The notes below the pieces were generated by a model. The model had not been told where the DNA came from, did no database searches, and saw nothing but the letters and a program-made list of their open reading frames with translations. Positions 22,891-33,618 of a DNA stretch of 64,000 nucleotides are shown here, one piece after another. The stretch lies in assembly GCA_963971575.1 (NCBI GenBank), contig OZ020611.1, forward strand, positions 146,904,419 to 146,968,418, written 5' to 3'. Each line of letters opens with the position of its first letter. The stretch's first letter is position 1. The position numbers and the translations under genes are program-made. Source of the DNA: Liopterus haemorrhoidalis. Its lineage: Eukaryota; Arthropoda; Insecta; Coleoptera; Dytiscidae.

Positions 22891-22899
22891 AAAATTAAA

Positions 22900-23413
22900 A
22901 AATCAGTTGTGGCCACCACAGGACCGACCGCCATCGTAAAGTACTTATATAAAATACATTCTACCAGCAGAGTAGAAATAACTTGGCCTAATATTTTCTA
23001 ACAGAGATATTAGTTATTGCTTTTATAGCAACTTTTGTTCAATAATGTTTTTCGAAATATTTTTCTGTTATGAAATATTCACAAAAATCTTAAAATCGAC
23101 ACGTGTAAACTCCCATTTTTAGTCAACCGATTTTTAAAAAAAGTTGATCAACTCGTGCCATTGATGGCAGAAGCTTAAATATGAAGTTTCATAAAAATCC
23201 TTTCAGCCGAGTTTGCTCAGCACGTGTACACAGACAGACGGACAGACAGTCAGACGGACAAACAGACGGACAGACAGACCGACAGACATCATGCTAAAAA
23301 TAGTCAAAACGTTATGTAGGGACCTCAATTCGTGGAGATCCATCGAAATCTCGAAATGTTAAAATCGGTATGATCACAATACCTCCCTTATATATGTTGA
23401 CGGTCGGTAAAAA
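22900..23413 (+). repeat. ACCGACCG-ended repeat, copy A, with CAGA/CGGA microsatellite
   Basis: Starts near ACCGACCGCCATCGTAAAG and ends GACGGTCGGT, so the ends are short inverted repeats. It is colinear with 57474-58050 (e.g. GTGGCCACCACAGGACCGAC, AGTTGATCAACTCGTGCC). A ~60-bp (CAGA)n/(CGGA) tract sits at 23228-23287; the other copy has ~200 bp there. Class unknown. Confidence 0.7.
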
Positions 23414-24190
23414 GACAGCCAACTGTAGCTTTTTGGATTGGAGTTACAAAAAAAAAAAAAAAAAACAATTTAATCTGTAGGGTTCCGCAGATGTAAGACG
23501 ATTGAAGACCACGGAACTATACGGTAGATTACGTGTAGAATATACACCTAAATTACATTTAAATTTATACAGCATGTCCTTGATTTATATAGAGGTTTTA
23601 ATATCGGTTAACAGGTATTAATTACTATATCTAATATTTTAAATGATTTTGTAAATTATAAATTTTAAATAAGTTTTTCAGATAATTTTTTGTTTTGTTT
23701 CGTTAGTCGTTAGCATCGAGTAATTTACACTACAATTGTTAAATGCCTGCATAAAATTTTAAATTACTTGGCGTTATGTAACGTAACACGATTTTAAAAT
23801 TACCCTGTAGTTTATTACATATGTTTGACTGTAGCTGAATTAATTACTCGTAAAAAATATGTTACCTGTTCGTGATCAATGAGTTGGCCGGAATTAGTTA
23901 GTAACGCTTATCTTTTGGCTAGTCAATTGCAATGTTAGCATATGGTTAGCTGAGTGTCGAACGATAATTTGGTGATAATTGCGGTTTGGTTAGTGGCAAA
24001 TCAGATTTCATTTAAAATAATTATTAGGTTATATATAATAGTAAAGTATTTTTGTTAATTTTTCCTTCATATTCTTGTAGGGCTATTCTAACATGTTTTT
24101 ATGGTGGTGTTATTACCTCCATATTACAACACGCATATCTCTAAGGTGACTATATTTTTTTAGTTCAAAATTCGGAACGGGAGCTCATAG
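23414..24190. other. No gene; poly-A tract
   Basis: Contains a pure A run near 23449-23465. No other structure is supported. Confidence 0.4.
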
Positions 24191-24191
24191 A

Positions 24192-24210
24192 CGGGGGGGG
24201 GGGGGGGGGG
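24192..24210. repeat. Poly-G tract
   Basis: About 18 consecutive G, flanked by AT-rich sequence, 20 bases before a fragment of the R repeat family (24230-24345). Confidence 0.85.
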
Positions 24211-24366
24211 TATTATTCAATTATTATTAGTCAGCAAATATAATCGAGAAACCCCTTATACAGTCACTCATGTCACTACTGTCTGTTCGGTAGAAATGGG
24301 GACCAAACGGCTTGATCTCAAAAGTTGGGATGGTCCGCTGGAACGCCGTGAGGTTTCCCGGTGGGC

Positions 24367-24690
24367 CTCCCTCTCTCTCCCTCTCTCTCCCTCTCTCTCC
24401 CTCTCTCTCCCTCTCTCTCCCTCTCTCTCCCTCTCTCTCCCTCTCTCTCTCCCTCCTCTCTCTCCCTCCTCTCTCCCTCCTCTCTCCCTCCTCTCTCCCT
24501 CCTCTCACCCTCCTCTCACCCTCCTCACTCCCTCCTCATTCCCTCCTCTCTCCTTCCTCTCTCCCTCCTCTCTCCCTCCTATCTCCCTCCTCTCTCCCTC
24601 CTCTCACCCTCCTTTCTCCCTCCTCTCTTTCTCCTTTCTCTCTCTCTCCTCTCTTCCTCCTCTCCATCCTCTCTCCCTCCTCACCCCCCT
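24367..24690. repeat. (CTCTCTCCCT)n pyrimidine minisatellite
   Basis: Strand-biased pyrimidine tract of about 320 bases. It is regular CTCTCCCT at the left and drifts into CTCCTCTCTCC and CACCCTCCT variants. Open frames across it are low-complexity artefacts. Confidence 0.9.
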
Positions 24691-24879
24691 CAATACCGAT
24701 ACAAAGTATCGATACCTGCGTCGATATTTACATCTGTAGTTCGTGGTATTCAAATTTACGAACAAAAGTGATTATCAAAAAACCTGTTTTTATGCGATCA
24801 TAGAAAAAATATTGTCCTAGACATCTAGCATCCTGTTGGCCTCTTTCACTTACTGAATGTGTACAAAACCTAGAAATGT

Positions 24880-25870
24880 GTTTTTAGGGTCTGTCTGTTT
24901 GTCTGTCTGTCTGTCTGTTCGGTAAAAATTGTAGTCAAACGGCTAAACCTAGAGAGTTGAAATTTGGCATGCTTATACAACTCTTTGACCCGCACATAGG
25001 AAAAATACTAAAACATCTAAAAAACATATCCCTCTAAAAATATAAACAAATATGTGCTCATCGAAAAAAATATTTTTTTAAAATTCTGAGTAGGGTATCA
25101 AATGAAAGCCCTTAGTACGTGGATTAACGATTAAATTTTATTTTTGCAAAATAAATTATTTTGAGGCGATTTTTGCCAAAATTGTGCAAAAAAATTTTTG
25201 TCCCACACCCTGTAGCCCAGATGGTTTAAACTAAAAATTCTAAGTATTGGTGTGAACCGGAATAGTACAACAGGAATTTTTGATCAGATTATGTTTTCGG
25301 AAAATAACGCATTTTTTGTGTTTTTAACTAAAATATGTTAACTATTTAATACGTTGTGTAACATACCACATCAGTAGCTCTCGTGGCGTGGTTGGATTTG
25401 TCGTACGCTTAATAATATAAGAAATTTGCAAACTAGGGTTTCGAATCCTGTTGATTTTATTTTTTGTTTTTTTTTACATTTTTATTTTGTTTAAATTATT
25501 TTGTTAAAATTCTAGTTATATTTGGTAAATGTTGCATTTAATTTTTAAAAGCGTAAATTTAATAACCAGTGGAAAGTGTTGAAATTATAATTTAATTCTA
25601 TGTTTGACGAAATCAAAGGGCGGGACTTATGATGTAAGCAACCAATGGAAACCATAGGTGCAATTTTCAAAATCTTAATGAACTTTGCTATATAAAAAAA
25701 AAAATACTGCATATATTTAGAAACTTAAATAATGGTATTAGGCATTCGAATTAAAATTCATAAAAAAATATTTTGACATAAAATTTGTTTTGGCATCCCA
25801 AATAATCATCGTTCAGTTACTAAATACCTGCAAAACCCAGAAATGTGTGAAAATTCACACTTTACATCAA
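24880..25870 (+). repeat. R repeat family, copy 2
   Basis: Colinear with copy 1 (9592-10590). It opens TTTAGGGTCTGTCTG with a short (CTGT)n tract and ends ACCTGCAAAACCCAG followed by a GTGTGAAAATTCACAC hairpin. The tRNA-like core at 25350-25455 contains GGTTTCGAATCCTG. Confidence 0.72.
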
Positions 25871-26560
25871 TTTTTTACATTCAATTAACTACAGCAATTA
25901 TAACTGGAGCTAAGATAAGCGTGCAGTCTTTATTTTATTTCGGTTATTCTTAAAAAATTCTAATGCTTGTAGAACTAATACCTTAAATATCTTTGGTTAT
26001 AAATAGTGGTTCATCTTTAAGGATACGCTTTTGAACCAACTGTGGCTCTATTTAGATCCCACGGGACGTGCACTCACGCTTTTATTAACAGTGAAAAGCA
26101 ATCTAACCTCTGGAGAATTAGTTTTATTTCTGCACTTTTTGCATTCCGAACACATAAATTATTTACAGAACAATTATATTGTGAAATATCAAAAAGAGAC
26201 AAGATCTAGAGATAGGTATTGTAATAACAAACACATCAGTAGCCTGAGGCAAATTGTATTTACATACATTTAATTTTAATGTAATTAACACATTTACATT
26301 TCATGACATAATCATAATTTTTGTATGTATTTAAAAATAAATTATTCAAAATAATAAATCACGATAAATATGGAATAATTTTGCATATATGGTTTTAGTA
26401 AAAGCCGTATTTCCACAACAGTGTGCTATTTTAATTTTTAATGTTATCTTATGGTTTGTTCTATAATTTACCTTGAATGAAACAAAGTTTAGGGAAACAG
26501 TAAGTTTAGAAAACAGTACTTATGCGTTTTTTGGTTTTGTAGTAGAGACGTCGAAAGCCG
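25871..26560. other. No feature recognised
   Basis: An 80-codon frame at 26031-26273 (plus) has no recognisable domain and is not called as a gene. Confidence 0.4.
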
Positions 26561-26654
26561 GTACAATATTCCGCGATCCAGGCAGACTGAATTGTTTTAA
26601 AAGGGTAGGCATCAGGATATTACTCAACTCGGTATATTCGGCAACAAATATTGA

Positions 26655-26790
26655 CCTAAAAAAAGGTCCTCACTTCCAAAATACATGTTTTGACCTAAAA
26701 AGAAGCCCTCACTTTCAAAATACAAGATGACCTAAAAGAAAAGGTCTTCACGTCCAAAATACAATTGATGACTTAAAAAAAGTCAACACT
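26655..26790. repeat. 'aaggtcctcact' minisatellite array
   Basis: Four imperfect ~35-40-bp units GACCTAAAAAAAGGTCCTCACTTCC-like (first half GACCTAAAAAAAGG). Same module as at 2340-2462, 33280-33420 and 62020-62150. Confidence 0.7.
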
Positions 26791-26849
26791 TGTATATTGA
26801 CAAAAACTACCTGTTTTTTTTTAGTTCTTCCGGGGGGGTCATACCCGAG

Positions 26850-27640
26850 AACCCCTCCTCGGTGTGCGCATGTAGGTATGAGCAAAGAACTAATTGATTT
26901 TTTTTATGGTGTTTCGCCAATAATATGACAAAAAACTTTTGTTCCCCACACTATTTCCCAGGGGTTTTATTTTCTAAAAAAAATCTCAATAATGAACATT
27001 AATGGGAACCGGAATAATTCAGCAGAAATTTTTGACCAGATTAGTTTTTCTAAAAATATCGATTTTTTTAAACGATGAAAAAAGTAATAATTGTTTTAAA
27101 ATTTATTGTGTGATACCGAAAAAGATCTTAAGTCGTAGATTAAGGAACGGGAAATAGTTTTTTAAAATATTCTTTAATATTTTTTTTTTCAAAAATGTAC
27201 TAAAAAAAATATTGTCCCGCATCCTTTAATCCTAAACGGTTAAATAAAAATCTGCCTACCGTCGTAGCGTAGTGGTAACACAGGTCCTGCATTGCTAAGG
27301 TCTCGGGTGCGAAAACCGTTCAGGCATGGAATTTTCAAAGTTAGAATTGTCCTGGCCTAGGCAATATACATAGGCAATTCAGTAGCAAAGGCCATAAAAA
27401 AAATAAATAAATATCTGAAAAAATTCTTAATAAGTGATCTGAACCGGAAATGTGCGAAAGAAATTTTTGATAAGGTTGCGTTTTTGGAAATTATTGCAGT
27501 TTTTGTATTTTTGACAAAATTAATTATTTTAATTTATAGCTATAAATTAAAATTATGGCTAATAATGTTATGGAATTTTTGTATTTGGCTAAGGTATTGT
27601 ATGTGTTCTTTTGAAATAAAAATAATTAAAAAAATATGAA
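26850..27640 (+). repeat. Diverged R family copy carrying a SINE
   Basis: Shares GGGAACCGGAATAATTCAGC and TTGTCCCGCATCC-type blocks with the copy at 45405-46540. Interrupted by the SINE at 27255-27405. Both ends are eroded. Confidence 0.5.
27255..27405 (+). mobile_element. tRNA-derived SINE
   Basis: The 5' part is tRNA-like: A-box-like GTAGCGTAGTGGTAACACAG, then a decayed B box within CTCGGGTGCGAAAACCG. A ~70-base tail ends in A-rich sequence. Flanking direct repeats AATAAAAATCTG (27243-27254) and AATAAATATCTG (27406-27417) differ at one base, as expected for a target-site duplication made by LINE machinery. Confidence 0.75.
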
Positions 27641-27789
27641 CAGTTGATTATGATTCAATTCTATTGTTTCAATTATTTTAGTTTTTTGTTTTTAATGTAT
27701 CAAAGAGGAATAAATCATTTATAGCAGTGAAATGTTTATAAAACAAATAACATGTTGCTAATAGTAAAAAATACGTTTCTGAAATTGAA

Positions 27790-28050
27790 AAAACATCCTC
27801 TTTTCTCCGGACATGTCCTCTTTTTGAAGCTTTAAATTTTCTATGGCCGGTTTTTTAAAATATGTCGTGTAATTTTTATACTTACTTATGCTTATACTTA
27901 TACTTACTTATGAAGATAATAAAACATTAAAATAGATGCAATCTTCAGAAAAGTATAAATGGGCACAAGAAGATAAATAGTATAGTTATATAAACATTAA
28001 TCATTTTAAGTGTCCTCTTTTCAAGTATCGGGATATGGTAACCCTAGTTT
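27790..28050. repeat. Fragment of a TAGGGT(T/G)ACCA-type element
   Basis: TCTCCGGACATGTCCTCTTT near 27797 and ATGGTAACCCTA at 28034-28045 are parts of a hAT-like MITE family related in its terminus to those at 20332 and 37987. The left end is missing. Confidence 0.35.
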
Positions 28051-29006
28051 ATCAATATATTTCTTATTAATTTAATGAATACATAATTAAATGCAGAAAA
28101 AAACGCTTTAATTTTTTAATTTTAATTTTATTTTGAGGAAATTTTCGCTCATTATAAGTTTAGTCTAAAAAAATTAAATTAAATCTCTTAGTACTCAAAT
28201 AACGAATAAAGATTATTATAAAAAAACTGTTAATTTTGATGTGATTATAGAAAAAATGTCCTATTATCCATAAATAAGTGTAGTATAAACCGAAAATACA
28301 ACATTTTTAGGTCTTAAATTTGAAGTTTATTTAAATGAGCATTATTTTCTGCAAAAATGTTAGATAAGGAAGAAATAAAACTACGAATTGTATGAACATG
28401 TATTTTTATGATTAGAAAAAAGGACCTAGTTTCTGTTAAACCCGGAAAAATATTATACATGTTCTAGTTCCCTTTATGAGATAATATTATTGTTGCAGCG
28501 GAACAAAAACCGTGGTATTCCCGGGACAATATTCAAGCTATTGGAAGTTACAGCGTACCCAATGTAATCTGCCTTTATTGTAGATCACAACTTTTCCCAT
28601 CTCACCGAATTTCTCAATCCATTCAAACAAACAAGTTTACTCACAAACTTTATCGTCTACTTTATTGTATAGCTCAATAACCCGCTTCTATATTTTATTT
28701 AGTTTATTGTATAAACTTTTCAATTTGTTGACAGTATATTGTCCTATAGATTCAATTGTATTCTAGTTTATTTCTGTGTCGAATTACATAATGGAGAAAC
28801 TTTTTTCTATCTGACGAATGTGTTTAATCAATTGTTTTAGTTTATGTAATAAAATGATTTTAATTTTATTATTGAAACTATACACAGTGCAGTGCCTAGT
28901 TTTTATTAAATAAGTGTAGGGTGCCGCAGAGGAAACGCATGTTTTTCTAACAATAATAATAAAGTAGAGTTTCAAGTTAAACAAAATTTAATTATACAGA
29001 AATATT

Positions 29007-29567
29007 GGTCGCGTTCAGCGCCCTAAACAGTTTAGTACGTTCACTACGTTTACCTTCTGAACGTTACCGTTGACAGTCAACAGTTTACTAAACATCTCAA
29101 CGTAAAAATTTTACGTTTAGTTATGTTGACTTGTATACCTAACCTAAATTTTTAGCGGGAAATTTATATAAGATACAAGTTAAATAGCACTGGAGCTAAC
29201 AAATTGATTAATTCTGCCACTTGAGGACGTGGCAGTCTAAAATGGTTTTTAAATTTTGTTAGTTTGTAGTTCCTTATCACGTCTTCATATCAAACATTAT
29301 AAGTTGGTACATTCCTAACTGGCACAACATTTATAGGTGCCGCCAAGTTATCCACTGCCACTTGGATAACAATTAAATCTATAACTTCGTCTAACAAAAA
29401 ATTATCTATTAGAAATGGATCCATCTCTAAATATTTTTTAAGGTTATGTACTCAAACTATTACACATACGCGTTGAAACTAACCGCTAACCGTTCAGACA
29501 TTCACCAAATTGTTTAATCAACGTACGTTTATGTTTAGACTCAACGGTTTAGGCGCTGAACGCACCC
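29007..29567. mobile_element. TIR element, GCGTTCAGCGCC ends
   Basis: The left end GGTCGCGTTCAGCGCCCTAA and right end (reversed) GGGTGCGTTCAGCGCCTAAA form inverted repeats of ~40 bp. No clear target duplication and no coding frame. Confidence 0.5.
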
Positions 29568-29579
29568 AATGTTTGCCTA

Positions 29580-29938
29580 ATGCAGTTTTCGTTGACAATT
29601 TCTGAATTACTTCTCCAAAACGAAATCCTACAAGTGACGATTTTCCTTCTGTATGCACTCTAGCAACCTCGCTTCGAAATTATGCATTGCTCTTCCCAAC
29701 ATTTCTCCCTCCACATTAGCGATTTCCAGGCGAATGGAATCTTTCAGTTCCTGGATGTTGCGAGTTTTTTTTATGTAGACCTTTGCTTTTAGATAACCCC
29801 ACAAAAAATAATCGGACACGGACAGATCAGGTGAGCGGTGGCCAATGGATATCTCCAAAACGGGAGATGAAAAATGGTCGTCACTTACTGGATATTATTT
29901 TTAAGTGGTAATTCAGAAATTTTTAACTAAAACTGCAT
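29580..29938 (-). mobile_element. Internally deleted mariner/Tc1-like element
   Basis: 31-bp imperfect inverted repeats (ATGCAGTTTT...TTTCTGAATTAC at 29580-29610; reverse at 29908-29938) bracket a transposase C-terminal fragment (29628-29858). Only ~360 bp remain of an element expected to be over 1 kb. Confidence 0.6.
29628..29858 (-). pseudogene. IS630/mariner-type transposase, C-terminal fragment
   Basis: The frame reads RSPDLSVSDYFLWGYLKAKV, the region around the third acidic residue of the DDE domain (family pattern SPDLTPxDFFLWGYLK), then a helical tail ...MLGRAMHNFEARLLECIQKE. The N-terminal DNA-binding domain and the first two catalytic residues are absent. Confidence 0.7.
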
Positions 29939-30202
29939 TCTGCATGCATTATTACTGTGTAATTAAATTTTGTTTAACTTGAAAATCCAATATATTATTG
30001 TTATTTGAAAAATATGCGTTTCCTCTGGCGCAACCTGTGTATGATTTTTCAATTCTTGGGAGGGGCCCGGACTCGAGGACCACCCCATTGTGTGCGCGCC
30101 TGGTTGAGACGTTAAACCATGTGGTTCTTCCTGCAGAATTAACCGCAGGGAGGAAACCGTCATCACATGTGTCCGTCATCACATGTCTCCGTCATCACAT
30201 GT

Positions 30203-30233
30203 CTGTGTAACACAGATTTGTCTGTGTTACACA
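30203..30233. repeat. 13-bp inverted repeat next to a 16-bp tandem repeat
   Basis: TGTGTAACACAGA and TCTGTGTTACACA flank a few bases. Immediately left (30160-30205), CGTCATCACATGTC-type units are repeated three times. Confidence 0.65.
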
Positions 30234-30325
30234 TTTTAGCTCAGTGTGTATAGTTCGAGGTTGTCAGGGAAAAGTTAGGCCTGTGGTATGGATCTGTCGG
30301 TTGCTTTAGGTGATGACAGGGCAGG

Positions 30326-30816
30326 GTAGGCCGGGGACAGTAGTAACATTATTACTTTGAGGCCTTGTCCGAGGCGTATTGTAATGTTGATATTAAATAA
30401 TTTGACGTCATTAGATAGATATTATCTTTAGCTACAATATGGTAAAAAGAAAACATTTTTTTAACTTAATTTAAAAAAGTTATTGGCCATTTAAGTAGAG
30501 CAGGAAAAGTGTTACAATTGTAGCCACCCCCGGGACAGTTGTAACAGTGGTAGGGATCAGTTGTACCATAGATAAAATTCACTGGTAAGTACAGTCTTGT
30601 CAGTACCTAATCACAATACAAGTCTAAAAGTATAACAGTGTAGTTAATGTCTGTTAATAAAAAATCTTAAATTACTTAAAAAAATGAAAGTAAATCTTCA
30701 ATTCAAAATTAATTTTAAATGAGAAAATACATACATAAAAGGACTAGAGTTAAGTACGAGTAAAATTATCTCTAAACTGGTGGGGATGTAACACGTTACA
30801 ATTGTCCCCGACCACG
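30326..30816. repeat. Possible TIR element, GGGGACA..GTAACA ends
   Basis: CCGGGGACAGTAGTAACA near 30331 and TGTTACA...TTGTCCCCG (about 30790-30812) are inverted. A third GGGACAGTTGTAACAG lies at 30532. The unit is unassigned. Confidence 0.35.
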
Positions 30817-30889
30817 ATTGTTACACCTGTACCCAAGTAATGAACTAATATTAAAAACCCTTTATCTCCTTCAATTTAGACAATTAAGC

Positions 30890-31375
30890 CGCCTTTGCTC
30901 ACAGTGGAAATTAAACGCGGCGGTCCGGCTCCAAAGAAGGTGAAGATGGTGAAATCGGCAGGCAAGGTGATAAGCACGGTTTTTTGCGATGCACGCGGAA
31001 TCATTAATGCAAGTATTAATGGAAGTATTATGCATTGTTATTGGATCGGTTGAGCGAATAAATAAAGAAAAAATGACCACATTTGGTCAAGAATAAACTG
31101 CTCATCCATTAGGACAATGCACGGATGCACACTTCTGCAGTTTCGATGGTGAAAATGTATGAATTACGCTTCAAATTGTTGCCGCATTCACTGTATTCAC
31201 CAGATTTGGCTCCAAGCGACTTTTTCCTGTTTTCAAACATGAAGAAATGGTGGAAAAAGATTTATGTCGAACGAGGAGGTCATCGCCGAAACAGATGCCT
31301 ATTTTGAGGGCCTTCCGGAATTTTACTTTTTGGATGGCTTGAAAATGTTGGAGAAACGCTAGGCGAAGTGTATAA
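30890..31375 (+). pseudogene. Mariner (SETMAR-like) transposase remnant, frameshifted
   Basis: Plus-strand pieces in different frames read PAPKKVKMVKSAGKVISTVF, FCDARGIINASINGSI, then DNARMHTSAVSMVKMYELRF and HSLYSPDLAPSDFFLF, and after a frame change SNEEVIAETDAYFEGLPEFY. These follow the order of the mariner DDD domain (second D in xDNARxH, third in SPDLAPSDFFLF). Stops and shifts make it non-functional, and the N-terminal half is missing. Confidence 0.75.
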
Positions 31376-31499
31376 AATAATATGTTTTTCTATTGTTTTG
31401 CAAGGGCTTTATTGACCTACCATCGTCTCTCGTAAACTCGATCATTTTTCATGTTCAACAACCATGGCTGCAACTTATTTATCTTACAATAGTTTTTTT

Positions 31500-32400
31500 A
31501 ACCTATTTTCTTACGAGGCTTCTGGCTCAAGACGTTGAAGGGTGAGGTTCTGCGGATTCCTCAACATTTTTATCCGAATCTTCATACTCCTCGCCTTAAT
31601 TCTTCCGGTTAAATGCATATGTGTTCCTTCATCCTCTTCGTGCAACCTTCTTACTGAAGTTCAAAAAAGTCCTCGAAAAACCTCGACAAAAAAGAGTGGA
31701 CGTAAGGTCGTCCATTCTTTTTCCATAATAATCCTCATACGTACTTAAAAAATCGTCTACAGTGTACAGATTGCTGTTTCCAGTACTAAAACTCAATAAT
31801 ACCTTATAAGACCCTTTAGTGCTCAGAGGCAACTACAATAGCCTGTGACATTTAGAGACGCGAAAAAAAAAAAAAAAAAAATGTACTTTATGAACACAAC
31901 ACTATTCCATGTATTATAGTGTTGTTTTTTTTTAAATATCATTCTTATAGATTAAAAATCATGACAATACTTACATATTTCGAAGAGCTTGCAGTTTTCC
32001 ACGAAACCCCCGACAATAAATCACTTGCTACTGCTTCAAAATTACATACTGGAATTAATCTAAATGCTGTATAGGCTTAAATGGTGAGATACTTGTTGCA
32101 ACCTGCTAATAATTATTTGTTTAATACTTGCAATAAATTACTATTTATAGAGGCAACTAAATTTGTCGATGAGCACAAATAGGTTAATAAAGTTTTCATA
32201 ATGGAAATTCGTTTTCAATCGATAATAAAGTTAAATGAATTAATATTTGTTGACTGCCCCAGTTTTCAAATAATTTTTTATTTACTTTAGCTATTTTGAA
32301 AAGCTATTTTCATATTTTGCTTCGGTTATAGAAACTGTTATTAGTACACTAATGCCTAGTTGCATAAAACTATATCTTGTTTTATTTACAACTATTATAA
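31500..32400. other. No gene confirmed
   Basis: A minus-strand 67-codon frame (31629-31832) is unrecognised. A poly-A run at 31862-31880 is the only clear feature. Confidence 0.35.
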
Positions 32401-33618
32401 CAGAGCTGGGAGTATTTGAAATATAGTACTTCAAAAAGTATTTATGTATTTGACATTTATTGTCTGAAAACGTGAGTATTTCAAATACTTTGGTATTTCA
32501 TATCTTCCTTAGTATTTCAAATTTTTCCAATATTTGAAATATTTTCCTAGTATTTCCAATACTTTCCTAGTATTTCAAATACTTTCCTAGTATTTTAATT
32601 ATTTCCCTAGTAATTCAAATACTTCTCTAGTATTTCAAATATTTTTTTCACACTTTGAACTGCCAGGGAATCCAAAGCATGAAGGTAATTTAGGAGTCTA
32701 ATTTTCATGAGTGATATAAAATAATATTTAAATGACTGTCACTGTAAAACAATAATAATTGGTGGACAGAAAGAAATTTATTCCACCCACGTGAAAACTT
32801 GGAAATGTCTCTTGAATAATAATTTACCAGAACTGCAGAACTTTTTCTTGGTTTGAAGTATCTAGACATTTTTATATTTTTCTTCTTATTTATTTTATTT
32901 ATTTTTTAAAACTAAATTTACATCAGTCATTATAATCTTTAATATATCTATTTTGGGTCTAGATTATGTATGTTAAAATATTTATTTTTCTTTTAGATAT
33001 GGTATTTCAAACATTTTAGGTATTCCAAATACATTCCGTATTGTAACAATAGTTGTGCAGTTAAAAAGGTTAAGTAAGTTAAGTAAGTTAAAAAGGTATT
33101 TGAAATACATTATTTTAATTACTTTTGATATTTCAAATACTTTTTATCGGTGTTGACTAATAGCAGAGCCGGATTGAGAGTAGGGCAAGTGAGGTTCTTG
33201 CATCAGTGGAAAAGGGCGCCAAATTAATGTAAAAATAATTAGCGTAATGTAATTTTGTAGTTTTCGTAATGAGGACTTTTTTTTCAGGTCATTGTATTTT
33301 AGAAGTGTAAACCTTTTTTTTTTGTTTGGTTATCACTTGTATTTTAGAAGTGAGGACCTTTTTTTTTAGGTCATCACTTTTATTTTAGAAGTAACGACCT
33401 TTTTTTCAAGACATCAATTAATATAACATGTTTAGGGAGGGGGGCTTAATTATAAAATCTTGCCCAAGGCTCGAAAAAAGCTAGTTACGGCCCTGCCTAG
33501 GGGCGCTGAATTAAGTCTTGCCTAGGGGCGCCAACAACCCTCGCGCCGGCCCTGACTAGTAGTATTTGTTATTTCAAATACATTAGTCGGTATTTACTGA
33601 GTATTTGGTACAGCTCTG
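32401..33618. mobile_element. 'agtatttgaaatac' element, CAGAGCTG ends
   Basis: Ends CAGAGCTGGGAGTATTTG and, reversed, CAGAGCTGTACCAAATACTC. The interior (32480-32650) is a ~22-bp tandem repeat of CCTAGTATTTCAAATACTTT. The 8-bp flanks match at only 5 positions. It contains a younger insertion at 33164-33554. Confidence 0.6.
33164..33554. mobile_element. hAT-like MITE, CAGAGCCGG...GCCGGCCCTG
   Basis: 391 bp with CAGAGCCGG at the left and CGCGCCGGCCCTG at the right. 8-bp flanks ACTAATAG / ACTAGTAG (33156-33163, 33555-33562) differ at one base. The interior carries four units of the GTGAGGACCTTTTTTT / GGTCATCACTT minisatellite. Confidence 0.8.

Larger units (their letters stand above)
28921..30033. 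mobile_element. Composite element bounded by ~80-bp inverted repeats
   Basis: The left arm 28921-29000 and right arm 29953-30033 are about 80% identical in inverse orientation (shared GAGGAAACGCAT, CAAGTTAAACAAAATTTAAT). Between them lie a second pair of inverted repeats at about 29007 and 29567 (GCGTTCAGCGCC) and the small transposon 29580-29938. Confidence 0.55.

Noticed and set aside
24227..24803. Four long Leu/Pro/Ser or Arg/Glu frames
   Set aside because: Low-complexity translation of the CTCTCTCCCT minisatellite; open only because the repeat lacks stops.
31629..31832. Minus frame with LYTVDDFLSTYEDYYGKRMD
   Set aside because: Composition is protein-like and could be a transposase scrap, but I cannot match it to a family and it has no splice or start support.
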